From Campylobacter sputorum subsp. sputorum (GTDB taxonomy: Bacteria > Campylobacterota > Campylobacteria > Campylobacterales > Campylobacteraceae), in the NCBI RefSeq assembly GCF_008245005.1, contig NZ_CP043427.1, positions 248,001 to 312,000 of the forward strand: a stretch of 64,000 bases of DNA, written 5' to 3'. The position numbers and the translations under genes are program-made. The notes below the pieces were generated by a model. It saw only the letters and a program-made list of their open reading frames with translations, was not told the DNA's origin and did no database searches. Each line of letters opens with the position of its first letter. The first letter of the stretch is position 1. Of the stretch, positions 45,311-54,939 are shown piece by piece.

Positions 45311-47935
45311 TTATTTTAAATCTCCCCAGTTGTCTGCTATGCTTAAACTGGTTTTTAGCGGAACATTTAGTTTTATTATATTTTGCATTATATTTTGAGT
45401 TTTTAGGGCAAATTCATCTATAAGTTCATTTTTTACCTCAAAAACTAATTCATCGTGAATTTGAAGCAGCATTTTTATATCCTTATTTAGATATTTTGAA
45501 ATTTCAAACATAGCAAGTTTTATGATATCAGCCGCACTTCCTTGAAATTTAGTATTTACCGCCTCTCTTTCGTAAGCAGCAAGTTGCATAGGTGTTGCTT
45601 TTGAAAAATCAAAATACCTCTTTCTACCAAGTAAAGTTGTGGTAAAACCACTATTTTTAGTATCATTTTTAATATTTTCTAAAAAATCTTTTATAGTTGA
45701 AAATGCTTGAAAGTATTTTTCTATATACTCTTTTGCTTCACTTTTTGAGATATTTACTTGATTTGCGAGTTTGTTTGAGCCCATTCCATAGATAAGTCCG
45801 AAATTTATACTTTTTGCTATAGCTCTATACTCCCCATCACTGCTTCCAAATATACTAATAGCCGTTCTTGAGTGTATATCTTCATCATTTTTAAAAGCTT
45901 CTAAAAGTGCGGGATCTTTACTAAAATGTGCAAGAAGTCTTAGCTCTATTTGCGAATAATCAAGCGAAATTAGCTTATATTCACTGCTAGCTTCAAATAC
46001 TTCTCTCATCTGTTTTGCTAAACTTCCCCTTGCCGGTATATTTTGTAAATTTGGATTTTTACTTGAAAGTCTGCCTGTTGCTGTGCCTGTTTGGATAAAA
46101 TTTGTAAAAACTTTATTATCTTTATCTTTCATAGCTAGGCTAAAAAGAGGCTCGCAATATGTGCTTTGCAGTTTGTAAAGTTCTCTGTATGAGAGAATTT
46201 TTTCTATTACAGGGTGCTCTTTTAGAAGTGAGTTTAATACATTTTCATTTGTGCTATAACCGGTTTTTGTCTTTTTACCGGTTGGTAATTTTAGTTTTTC
46301 AAAAAGCACTTCGCCAAGTTGTTTTGGTGAGTTTATGTTAAATTTTTCTCCACTCATTTCATAAATTTCATCAGTTAGAGTTTTTAAATTTTTTTCATTT
46401 GAGCTAATTAGTTCTTTTAATTTTTCTAAATTTAACTTTATGCCGTTATTTTCCATATCTAAAAGCACTTTTATAAATGGAAATTCCAAATTACAAGCCA
46501 AACTAAAAAGATTTTCATCAAGAGAATTTTTTAGCGTATTAAAAAATTTCAGTGTTATCCAAGCATCTTCGCTTGCATATTTTAAAGCACTTTGAACATC
46601 TACGCTTGCAAAATTTTCACCCTTTTTAACAACTTCTTCAAATTTGATAGTATCATAATCATAGAGTCTTTTTGCAAGATTATCCATACCAACGCTAAGT
46701 TCAGGGTTATCTAGCCAAGCTAATATCATAGTATCAGCATATTTTTGTGGTAAATTTACACCAAGACAATTTTTTACAATATTAAAATCATATTTCAAAT
46801 TTTGACCTATAACATAACCTTTGAAAATCTGTTCTACTGCCCATTTAGCAGCTTTTAAACTAACTTGTTTTGGTGCTCCTAAGTATTTGTGAGCTAGTGG
46901 CACATAGTAACTTTTTGTATCATTAAAACAAAATGAAAAACCCACAATGTCCGCATTTTTGCTATCAATGCTCGTTGTTTCTGTATCAAAACTTATGAGA
47001 GTATCTTCGTTTATATCATAAAGCAGTTCATTTAATGTTTCTTCATCAAGTATCAAAACTGGCTCAAAACTTGAAATAACTTTATCTGTTTTTGTTTGTA
47101 AATTTGAAAGAATACGATTTAATGAGTAATCCTTTAAAATATCCATAACATTTAAAAGTGGATTTGACTTAGGAAACTCGGCTTTTTTTATATCTGGAAT
47201 TTCCAAATCATCATATAAAGATGCTAATTTTTTGCTAATAAACGCATTTTCCTTGCCTTCAATCAAAAGATTTCTAGTTCTTTCATTTCTTATAAGACTT
47301 AAATTTGAGTAAATTTCTTCTAAATTTTTAAACTCATCTAATAGTTTTTTTGCACCTTTTTCTCCTATGCCTTTAATTCCTGGTATATTATCCGCACTAT
47401 CGCCACAAATCGCCAAAAAGTCTATCATCTGCTGAGGATAAACTCCGTATTTTTCAAAGCAACCATTTCTATCGTAAAGCTCTTTTTTTGCGGCTGAATA
47501 TATGCTAACATTATCTGATATTAGTTGATAAAGATCTTTATCGTGAGTTACTATATTTATTTGCATATCATTTTTAAATTTTTTTACAACGCTTGCTATT
47601 ATATCATCTGCTTCATACCCTTCTTTGCTAAGACTATAAAGCCCCATTTTTTCTATCATATCTATGCAAACCACAAGCTGCTCTTTTAAGTCATCTGGCG
47701 GACTTATTCTATTCATTTTATAGTTTGGATCAATATCGCTTCTAAATGTTTTTCCTTTGCTATCAAGTGCAAAAATTATATAATCGCTTCTAAATTCATC
47801 CTTTAAATTCATTATGAAATTTGCAAAACCATTTACCATGCCGCTTGGTTTACCATCTTTTGATTTTAGCGAAGTCATAGCATAATAAAGTCTGAAAAAA
47901 AATCCAAATGTATCAACTATTGTTAAAGTTTTCAT
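45311..47935 (-). CDS. polA: DNA polymerase I
   Basis: 874 residues: 5'-3' nuclease domain (1-270, KEGYEADDIIAS, CGDSADNIPGIKGIGEKGAKKLL), a 3'-5' exonuclease domain that keeps acidic residues (SFDTETTSID, YASEDAWIT), and the polymerase domain (LISLDYSQIELRLLAHFS, AKSINFGLIYGMG, LLQIHDELVFEV). 9 bp after the membrane part of the uvrA fusion. Confidence 0.97.
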   Translation of the reverse strand: MKTLTIVDTFGFFFRLYYAMTSLKSKDGKPSGMVNGFANFIMNLKDEFRSDYIIFALDSKGKTFRSDIDPNYKMNRISPPDDLKEQLVVCIDMIEKMGLYSLSKEGYEADDIIASVVKKFKNDMQINIVTHDKDLYQLISDNVSIYSAAKKELYDRNGCFEKYGVYPQQMIDFLAICGDSADNIPGIKGIGEKGAKKLLDEFKNLEEIYSNLSLIRNERTRNLLIEGKENAFISKKLASLYDDLEIPDIKKAEFPKSNPLLNVMDILKDYSLNRILSNLQTKTDKVISSFEPVLILDEETLNELLYDINEDTLISFDTETTSIDSKNADIVGFSFCFNDTKSYYVPLAHKYLGAPKQVSLKAAKWAVEQIFKGYVIGQNLKYDFNIVKNCLGVNLPQKYADTMILAWLDNPELSVGMDNLAKRLYDYDTIKFEEVVKKGENFASVDVQSALKYASEDAWITLKFFNTLKNSLDENLFSLACNLEFPFIKVLLDMENNGIKLNLEKLKELISSNEKNLKTLTDEIYEMSGEKFNINSPKQLGEVLFEKLKLPTGKKTKTGYSTNENVLNSLLKEHPVIEKILSYRELYKLQSTYCEPLFSLAMKDKDNKVFTNFIQTGTATGRLSSKNPNLQNIPARGSLAKQMREVFEASSEYKLISLDYSQIELRLLAHFSKDPALLEAFKNDEDIHSRTAISIFGSSDGEYRAIAKSINFGLIYGMGSNKLANQVNISKSEAKEYIEKYFQAFSTIKDFLENIKNDTKNSGFTTTLLGRKRYFDFSKATPMQLAAYEREAVNTKFQGSAADIIKLAMFEISKYLNKDIKMLLQIHDELVFEVKNELIDEFALKTQNIMQNIIKLNVPLKTSLSIADNWGDLK

Positions 47936-47944
47936 CGCACTCTC

Positions 47945-50900
47945 CTAAATTTTTCTATATTTTTTACAAAAGCTGCAAAGCTTAGAGTTATGTAAGCTTA
48001 TCCCAAGCCCCATCAAAGTAATTACGCCAAGATAAGTTGTAAGCATATCTAGTAAAAAATAAAACACAAGTTCTTTTCCTTGCATCTCAACTTTAGATGA
48101 AAAATATGTAGATATGCAAACTGCTATTATAAAAACCCCAATGTGCTTTAGTTTTTTTGGTACTTTTATGAAAAAACTCAATATAAAAAATGGCAAAAGA
48201 CAAATCACGCCTCTTAACATCGTGCTTATGAAAAGATAAACTGCTATCATTATTTTGCCCTTTAACTCGTAACTTAGATACTCTCCTGTATAAGAATGGG
48301 TCTTTTTGTAGTTTTTAGCTAAGTCTTTTGGAGAGCCAGTTGCTATTACTTTTCCGCCACCACTTCCGCCTTCTGGCCCCATATCTATGAGATAATCGCA
48401 ATTTTTTATGATATCCATATTGTGTTCTATTACAAAAACCGAATTTCCAAGATCAACTAAATGCTGTAAAACTTTTGTAAGTTTGTCAATATCGGCAAAA
48501 TGAAGTCCAGTTGTTGGTTCGTCTAATATATAAAGAGTATTTCCCGTATCGCTTCTACTTAATTCTTTTGCTAATTTTATCCTTTGGGCTTCTCCACCAC
48601 TTAATGTTGTTGCATTTTGCCCAAGAGTTATATATCCAAGTCCAACATCTTGTAAAGTGTGCAATATAGAGTTTATTTTTGGCACAGCCTTAAAAAACTC
48701 CAACGCTTCATCAACGCTCATATTTAGCACATCTGAAATGTTTTTACCTTTATATAAAATTTCTAGTGTTTGAGCATTATATCTAGAGCCATTGCAAGCG
48801 TCACAAACCACCGTAATATCTGGTAAAAAGTGCATTTCTATTTTTATTTCGCCATCACCCCCACATTTTTCACATCTTCCGCCTTTTACATTAAAACTAA
48901 ATCTACCTATCTTGTATCCTCGAAGTTTGGCTTCTTTTGTAGAAGCAAAGAGATTTCTTATCTCATCCATTACGCCTGTATATGTTGCTGGATTACTTCT
49001 AGGGGTTCTGCCAATTGGGCTTTGATCAAGATAAATTACTTTATCTAGTTTTTCAAGTCCATTTATGATAACACCTTTTATTTTTTTTATTTTCTTAGCG
49101 TGATTTAGTTGTTCTAGTGCGTTAGGAAGAAGAGTTTGTAGTATAAGAGAACTTTTTCCACTTCCGCTAACGCCTGTAATTCCTACTAAATTTCTAAGTG
49201 GAAATTTGGTGCTTAAATTTGAAATATTATTTATATTTACATTTTTTATTTCTAAGAAGTCATCTTGTTTTCTGTTTTTATAATAATCTATACTTTTCTC
49301 GCCATTTAGATACTGTGCGGTTTGTGTGCCTGATTTTAGTAAAGATGTCACATCTCCACTAAATACAACATTTCCTCCATGCATTCCAGCTCCTGGTCCT
49401 ATATCAACTACAAAGTCCGCTTCTTCTATCGTTTTTTTATCATGTTCTACAACTATAACCGAGTTTCCTTTTTCTTGCAGACTTCTAAGAGTTGCTATGA
49501 GTTTTGCCGTATCTCTTTCGTGAAGCCCGATACTAGGCTCATCTAAGACATACATTACTCCACTTAAACCACTTCCTATTTGAGAAGCTATCCTTATCCT
49601 TTGGGCTTCTCCTCCGCTTATTGTTCTAGCGTCTCGCCCTAAACTTAGATATCCAAGACCAACATTTTTAAGAAAATAAAGTCTTGCGTTAATTTCGTTT
49701 AGTATAGGTATAGCTATCATTTTTTCTTGCTCATTTAGATAACTAAAATTTTTTTCATCGCTAAAAAAATCTACACATTTTTCTATGCTCATATCCAAGA
49801 TATCGCCAATTCCTTTTCCCGCTACTTTGACACTCAAGCTTTCTGGCTTTAGTCTATGTCCGTTACAATCAGGGCAAATTTTCTCGCTCATGAAATTTTC
49901 TAAATCTTTATGATCTTTTAAAATATCATATGCCATCTTTACAACGCCTTCAAATTTACGCGTTAGTTTGTGCCTTTTCCATAAAAAGTTGATATCTTTG
50001 ACGCTTCCATAAAGTAGAAGTTTTTGATCATCTTGGCTTAATTCGCAGTAAGGAACATTTGTTTTTATACCCATTTGTTCGCAAAATGCTTGCAAAAATT
50101 TAGCATAATAGCTTTTAAAAAAACCATGCATTATTTTTATAGCTCCGCCCGATATAGTTGCATTTTCGTTTATAATTTTTGTTAAATCTAGGCTAAATTT
50201 TATCCCAAGACCATCACAACTTTCGCATGCTCCTTTTGGTGAATTAAAACTAAAAGATAGCGGTTCAAGTGGTTTAAATGAAATTTTACAATCAAAACAA
50301 GCCATATGCTCACTAAAATGAATGTGGGAATTTTTTATATCAAGCTCTTTTGCGTTTGCTATTTCAATCTCAACTTCACCAAAACTCTCATGAAGTGCTT
50401 TTTCTACATCGTCTGCTATCCTAGCTGAGTTTTCTTTGCTTACTCCAACTCTATCAATGATAATAGAAATAGAGTGTTTTTTGGTTTTACTAAGCTCTAT
50501 CTCTTCATCTAGGCGAACCGTAACTCCATCAATTATCGCTCTAACAAAACCTTTGTTTCTCATATTTTCTATAATATCTGCAAAAGTTCCTTTTTTTTCA
50601 CGAACTATTGGGGAGATAATGGAAATTTTTGCTCCATATGGTAGTTTTAAAATTTCATTTATGATATCACTTGCACTCATTTTTGATATCGGTTTGCCGC
50701 ATTTATGGCAGTGCTGAATGCCAACTCTTGCATATAATAAACGCATATAATCATAAATTTCAGTTATAGTTCCAACGGTTGAGCGAGGATTTTTAGATGT
50801 TGTTTTTTGATCTATTGCTATTGCCGGAGTTAAGCCTTCTATTTTAACTACATCTGGTTTTGCAATGCGGTCTAAAAATTGTCTTGCATATGAACTTAAA

Positions 50901-51070
50901 CTTTCTAAATACCTTCTTTGACCCTCAGCATATAGCGTATCAAATGCAAGTGTGCTTTTACCACTTCCACTAAGTCCTGTAAAAACTACAAGTTTATTTT
51001 TAGGAATTTTTAAATTTATATTTTTTAGATTGTGTTGTTTAGCGCCAATTACATTTATAATATCATTCAT
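47945..51070 (-). CDS. uvrA: UvrA excinuclease subunit fused in frame to a small membrane protein
   Basis: Residues 1-940 are a complete UvrA: Walker A motifs GLSGSGKST and GVSGSGKSS, two ABC signatures (SGGEAQR twice), Cys pairs CHKCGKP, CPDCNG and CEKCGGDGE, and DEPSIGLHERD / DEPTTGLHFAD. Instead of stopping there, the frame continues into a 101-residue part with three TM helices (ATG at 48250-48248: MIAVYLFISTMLRGVICLLP). The junction reads GGC AAA ATA ATG: with one A fewer in the A4 run a TAA would overlap the ATG (TAATG), the normal operon layout. The fusion is thus a likely one-base change or sequencing error; the membrane protein would be a separate gene (47945-48250). Confidence 0.93.
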   Translation of the reverse strand: MNDIINVIGAKQHNLKNINLKIPKNKLVVFTGLSGSGKSTLAFDTLYAEGQRRYLESLSSYARQFLDRIAKPDVVKIEGLTPAIAIDQKTTSKNPRSTVGTITEIYDYMRLLYARVGIQHCHKCGKPISKMSASDIINEILKLPYGAKISIISPIVREKKGTFADIIENMRNKGFVRAIIDGVTVRLDEEIELSKTKKHSISIIIDRVGVSKENSARIADDVEKALHESFGEVEIEIANAKELDIKNSHIHFSEHMACFDCKISFKPLEPLSFSFNSPKGACESCDGLGIKFSLDLTKIINENATISGGAIKIMHGFFKSYYAKFLQAFCEQMGIKTNVPYCELSQDDQKLLLYGSVKDINFLWKRHKLTRKFEGVVKMAYDILKDHKDLENFMSEKICPDCNGHRLKPESLSVKVAGKGIGDILDMSIEKCVDFFSDEKNFSYLNEQEKMIAIPILNEINARLYFLKNVGLGYLSLGRDARTISGGEAQRIRIASQIGSGLSGVMYVLDEPSIGLHERDTAKLIATLRSLQEKGNSVIVVEHDKKTIEEADFVVDIGPGAGMHGGNVVFSGDVTSLLKSGTQTAQYLNGEKSIDYYKNRKQDDFLEIKNVNINNISNLSTKFPLRNLVGITGVSGSGKSSLILQTLLPNALEQLNHAKKIKKIKGVIINGLEKLDKVIYLDQSPIGRTPRSNPATYTGVMDEIRNLFASTKEAKLRGYKIGRFSFNVKGGRCEKCGGDGEIKIEMHFLPDITVVCDACNGSRYNAQTLEILYKGKNISDVLNMSVDEALEFFKAVPKINSILHTLQDVGLGYITLGQNATTLSGGEAQRIKLAKELSRSDTGNTLYILDEPTTGLHFADIDKLTKVLQHLVDLGNSVFVIEHNMDIIKNCDYLIDMGPEGGSGGGKVIATGSPKDLAKNYKKTHSYTGEYLSYELKGKIMIAVYLFISTMLRGVICLLPFFILSFFIKVPKKLKHIGVFIIAVCISTYFSSKVEMQGKELVFYFLLDMLTTYLGVITLMGLGISLHNSKLCSFCKKYRKI

Positions 51071-51105
51071 CTTTTTTCCTAGCTTTAAATCAAAATTAAT
51101 CTTTA

Positions 51106-51111
51106 ATTATA
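51106..51111 (-). promoter_or_regulatory. -10 box of uvrA-polA
   Basis: Minus-strand TATAAT in CATATAATTAAAG; +1 near 51099, 29 nt before the start. Confidence 0.5.
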
Positions 51112-51165
51112 TGAAAAAAAGCATAACATATGTTTAAATTTATAAACTTATATTGGAAATTGATA

Positions 51166-51171
51166 TATAAT
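51166..51171 (+). promoter_or_regulatory. -10 box of lrgAB
   Basis: TATAAT in GATATATAATTTTG; +1 near 51178, short leader with SD AAAGGAGAG. Confidence 0.55.
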
Positions 51172-51195
51172 TTTGCGAAAATTTAAAGGAGAGAG

Positions 51196-51564
51196 ATGAA
51201 ATATTTAAAACAAATTATGATTATTTTAGGTATATCTTTTTTGGCTGAAATGCTAAGCTATGATTTGCCAGGAAATATACCAAGTAGTATTTATGGGCTT
51301 GTTATTATGTTTTTTGCACTTTATTTTAAGGTAATAAAAGTTCATCAAATAAGAGAAAGTGCGGTGTTTTTTATCGAAATTATGCCAATAATTTTTATAC
51401 CAGCTGGAGTTGGACTTATAAATTCACAAAATGAAATTTTAAAAAATTTCTTCCCAATTATTGCTATAACTTTTATTAGCACTATTGTGGTTATGCTTGC
51501 AAGTGCGTTTATGACACAGATTATCTGCAATGTTACTAAAAAAGATAAAGAAGATAATCTATGA
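51196..51564 (+). CDS. lrgA: CidA/LrgA holin-like membrane protein
   Basis: 122 residues with four TM helices and the family segment LPGNIPSSIYGLVIMF ... IPAGVGLIN. LrgA/CidA proteins act as holin-like regulators of murein hydrolase activity or as small metabolite transporters with LrgB. Overlaps lrgB by 4 nt. Confidence 0.9.
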   Translation: MKYLKQIMIILGISFLAEMLSYDLPGNIPSSIYGLVIMFFALYFKVIKVHQIRESAVFFIEIMPIIFIPAGVGLINSQNEILKNFFPIIAITFISTIVVMLASAFMTQIICNVTKKDKEDNL

Positions 51565-52253
51565 GAGAAGTTTTTTTAAATTCTGCGTTTTTTGGTGTAT
51601 TTTTGTGCTTATTTACACATCAAATCGGTCTTTTGATAAAAAGAAAATTTAAATTTGCTATATTAAATCCACTTTTAATAGCGATAATTTTGTGTATATT
51701 ATGTTTGTATCTTTTTGATATGCCTTATGAGAAATTTAACGCAAGTGCGAAGCATATCAGCTTTTTTCTAACTCCGGCTACCATTTGTCTTGCAGTTCCA
51801 CTTTATGAGCAACTTGAATTATTAAAACATAACTATGTTGCAATATTAATTGGGCTTGTAAGCGGTGTATTTTTTGGATTATTAAGTATTTTTGCATTAA
51901 GCATACTTTTAGGGTTAGATTATCAAATGTATGTAACAATGCTACCAAAATCTGTAACAACGCCAATTGGCATAGGTATATCTCATCAATTAGGCGGTGT
52001 AGTTACTATAACTGTTGGTGTTATATTAATAACAGGTATTTTTGGTAGTGTTATAGCAGATAGTTTATTTAAAATTTTTAAAATAAAAAATAAAATAGCA
52101 AAAGGCATTTCGCTTGGTTGTGCATCTCATGTTATGGGAACTGCCAAAGCTATAGAGTATGGCGACATAGAAGGTGCGATGGCATCTTTGTCGATTGCAG
52201 TAAGTGGGCTTTTAACAGTTGTAGGTGCGTCTATATTTGCTAGATTTTTTTAA
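51561..52253 (+). CDS. lrgB: LrgB family membrane protein
   Basis: 230 residues, multi-TM, with the family core MLPKSVTTPIGIGISHQLGG and SHVMGTAKAIEYGDIEGAM. Partner of the upstream LrgA-like protein. Confidence 0.92.
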   Translation: MREVFLNSAFFGVFLCLFTHQIGLLIKRKFKFAILNPLLIAIILCILCLYLFDMPYEKFNASAKHISFFLTPATICLAVPLYEQLELLKHNYVAILIGLVSGVFFGLLSIFALSILLGLDYQMYVTMLPKSVTTPIGIGISHQLGGVVTITVGVILITGIFGSVIADSLFKIFKIKNKIAKGISLGCASHVMGTAKAIEYGDIEGAMASLSIAVSGLLTVVGASIFARFF

Positions 52254-52269
52254 GATTAAAGGATAAATA

Positions 52270-52833
52270 GTGATAATATCTATAGGAAGACAAACGGGAA
52301 GTGGCGGTAGAGAGATAGCTTATAAGCTTTCAAATGAGTTAAATTTTACATATCTAAATAAAGAAAAATTACTTCAAAAAGCCAAAGATTTCGGTTATTT
52401 TGAAGAGATGAATAGACTTTATAAGGAAAAACCGGTAAATTCGCTTTTGCAAGCAATTGTAAAAAATGAAGTTGCTCTAGAAAAAAAAGATAATATAAGA
52501 AAAATTTACAACGAGCTTACAAAAGATGGGGATTATATCATTGTTGGTAGATGTGCTAATTATTTTTTAAGGCAAAATAGTGATTTTTTGTCTGTATTTT
52601 TACACGCTAGTGCCGAGTTTAAGACTAAAAGGATTATGCAGCAAGAAAATTTAAATAAACAAAATGCACTAGAATATATGGAGCTAGAAGACACAAATAG
52701 AGAGTCATTTCACAACTACTATACAAATGAAAAATGGGGAGATAGTATTTATTATGATTTATGCATAGATACATCTAAATTTGGTATAGAAAAAACGATA
52801 AAATTTATAATAAATGCTATAAAAAATTTATAA
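52270..52833 (+). CDS. Cytidylate kinase-like protein
   Basis: 187 residues starting at GTG. P-loop GRQTGSGGREIAYKL and the family segment DYIIVGRCANYFL match the cytidylate-kinase-like (AAA_26) group, which is distinct from the housekeeping Cmk. 16 bp after lrgB, so probably in that operon; the link between them is unknown. Ends 2 bp from the convergent transporter gene. Confidence 0.8.
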   Translation: MIISIGRQTGSGGREIAYKLSNELNFTYLNKEKLLQKAKDFGYFEEMNRLYKEKPVNSLLQAIVKNEVALEKKDNIRKIYNELTKDGDYIIVGRCANYFLRQNSDFLSVFLHASAEFKTKRIMQQENLNKQNALEYMELEDTNRESFHNYYTNEKWGDSIYYDLCIDTSKFGIEKTIKFIINAIKNL

Positions 52834-52835
52834 AT

Positions 52836-53573
52836 TTATCCAAATAAAACCTCTTTAAGAGTTAATAAAAACATAGAAACATAAAGGACTAAAAGCCACA
52901 TTTTTTGAGTAGATTTCTCTATTTTGTGGCTTGTTGTAGTTCCAAAATATACCCCTACAAGACTACCAAGCCCTAAAAGTGTTCCAGCTATATAATTTAC
53001 ATGTCCATTTATGGCAAGAGAGATAAATCCACTTACTGCACTAAAAATAACAAAAAATAACCCCATAGAAACTGCTTTTTTGATATCAACGCCAAAAAAT
53101 CCAACCAAAATAGGCGTTAAGAAAAGTGCCCCGCCAATGCCCATACTTATCGCAAATGCTCCTATGCAAAAGCCTATTATAAAAAGTATAAAATTTGATG
53201 GATTTTTTGGGCTATAGTTTAAATTTGATTTAAAAAATTTTAAAATAGCTATAAGAAGTGCTAAAAGTAAGCCAACTTCAAGGACTTTTGAACTAACTGC
53301 TGAGACTATAAAACCACTAAATCCAGCTCCTACAAAGCCACCAAGTCCTACGAAAATTCCTTCATCAACTTTGAGTTTGCCTTTTTTGTAATTAACATAA
53401 GAGCCAAAAGTTGAACTAAAAAGCATTTGAAGTATTGAAATTCCAACAGCTGTTTTTATGTCATATCCCATGCTCATAACAAGTGGAACTACAATAGTTC
53501 CCCCACCTATGCCAAAAAATCCGCCACAAAAACCAGCAAACACACCAAAAATGATTAAAAGAATGATTTCCAT
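52836..53573 (-). CDS. TauE/SafE (TSUP) family anion exporter
   Basis: 245 residues, about eight TM helices in two repeats marked by FFGIGGGTIVVPLVMSMG and SMGIGGALFLTPILVGFFG. The family exports sulfite, sulfonates or related anions; the substrate here is unknown. Given the sulfite-reductase-like locus in the same window, sulfite is one candidate. Confidence 0.88.
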   Translation of the reverse strand: MEIILLIIFGVFAGFCGGFFGIGGGTIVVPLVMSMGYDIKTAVGISILQMLFSSTFGSYVNYKKGKLKVDEGIFVGLGGFVGAGFSGFIVSAVSSKVLEVGLLLALLIAILKFFKSNLNYSPKNPSNFILFIIGFCIGAFAISMGIGGALFLTPILVGFFGVDIKKAVSMGLFFVIFSAVSGFISLAINGHVNYIAGTLLGLGSLVGVYFGTTTSHKIEKSTQKMWLLVLYVSMFLLTLKEVLFG

Positions 53574-53691
53574 CGTGTCAACACAACTTTATTTTAAATT
53601 TTTATTCTTTTTATTTTATCGATATTTTTGTTAAGAGATGGTAAAATTGCTTTACTAAATAATTCATTTTTTTGTATAAACTTGGAGTTAT

Positions 53692-54939
53692 ATGCTTTTA
53701 TTAGAACCTTTGATATATTATGAAGAAATTTTAAAAATTTATAAAAATAGCTTTTTAGCAGAAGATAATTTGCAAGTTATCATAGGCGTTAATTGCTCTT
53801 ATGTAAGTGGCGAAAATGTAGATGAATTGCGAGATATTTTTAACTCTTGTAAATCAAATAAAATCGCTCCTTTTGCTGGACTTTTTGGTGTAATGAGTTA
53901 TGATATAGTAAAAACTATAGAAAGCATTGGCGATAAAAAAGATAGTTACTATGAATTTCCAAATTTTTATTATGCAAATGCAAATTCATACATTCACTAC
54001 GATAAAATGAGTAAAATTTATACATTTTATGGTGATTTAAACCTAGAAAATTTGCTTTTAAATGTAGAAGAAAAAATTGTAAAAAACAAATATAAATTTA
54101 AAATTTTAACAGATTATGATAGTGAAAAAAAACATTTTTTTGATATGGTAAAAAAAGCAAAAACTTATATAGAAAATGGCGATGTTTTTCAAGTTGTTTT
54201 AGGAGAAATTTTAAAAGTAAAAACAGATTTATCAAGCTTGGAATTTTATAAAAAACTAAAAGCAAACAACAAAAGCCCGTATATGTTTCATTTTCCTACA
54301 ATTTATGGCGATGTGGTCGGAAGCAGTCCGGAGCTCGTTTTTGAGATAAAAGATGATAATATTTTTGTAGCTCCAATTGCAGGAACAAGAAAAAGAGGCG
54401 AAAACTACGAAAAAGATATGGTTTTAAAGAGCGATTTACTATGCGATGAAAAAGAATTAGCAGAGCATAAAATGCTGATAGATTTAGCTAGAAATGATGT
54501 TGGGAAGCACTCAAAACCAGCATCTGTCAGAGTTGCAAAACCTATGGAAGTTGTGTTTTACGAAAGTGTAATGCATATAATTAGTGAAGTTTGGGGCAAA
54601 AAAGACAAAAATAGTGATAATTTTGATATTTTTAAAAGCATTTTTCCAGCCGGAACTCTTAGTGGAAGCCCAAAGATAAGGGCTATGCAAATCATTGATG
54701 AGTTAGAGTTAAAGCAGAGAAAAATTTATGGTGGCGGCATAGGTTTTTGGCATTTTAATGAAAATGTCCAAATGGCAATTTTGATAAGAAGTGCGATTTT
54801 TGTAGATGGCATTGCTTACATAGGAGCAGGTGCTGGCATAGTTTATGATAGCATTGAAGAAAATGAATATGCTGAAATTTGCAACAAAAGAAACTCGTGT
54901 TTGAAAGCTATAAAAGAGTTATGCAAGGAAGAAAAATGA
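53692..54939 (+). CDS. trpE: Anthranilate synthase component I
   Basis: 415 residues; makes anthranilate from chorismate. Chorismate-binding motifs: GDVFQVVLGE, PIAGTRKRG, LIDLARNDVGK, PAGTLSGSPKIRAMQIIDELE and AGAGIVYDS. A little short in the N-terminal regulatory part. Stop overlaps the trpGD start (ATGA). No Trp-rich leader peptide was found upstream. Confidence 0.96.
   Translation: MLLLEPLIYYEEILKIYKNSFLAEDNLQVIIGVNCSYVSGENVDELRDIFNSCKSNKIAPFAGLFGVMSYDIVKTIESIGDKKDSYYEFPNFYYANANSYIHYDKMSKIYTFYGDLNLENLLLNVEEKIVKNKYKFKILTDYDSEKKHFFDMVKKAKTYIENGDVFQVVLGEILKVKTDLSSLEFYKKLKANNKSPYMFHFPTIYGDVVGSSPELVFEIKDDNIFVAPIAGTRKRGENYEKDMVLKSDLLCDEKELAEHKMLIDLARNDVGKHSKPASVRVAKPMEVVFYESVMHIISEVWGKKDKNSDNFDIFKSIFPAGTLSGSPKIRAMQIIDELELKQRKIYGGGIGFWHFNENVQMAILIRSAIFVDGIAYIGAGAGIVYDSIEENEYAEICNKRNSCLKAIKELCKEEK

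Noticed and set aside
53580-53691. Trp attenuator or leader peptide before trpE
   Set aside because: No short ORF with Trp codons and no alternating hairpins were seen.
54879-54935. Earlier start for trpG within trpE
   Set aside because: It adds 19 residues that are out-of-frame trpE sequence; ATGA overlap at 54936 matches the family start.
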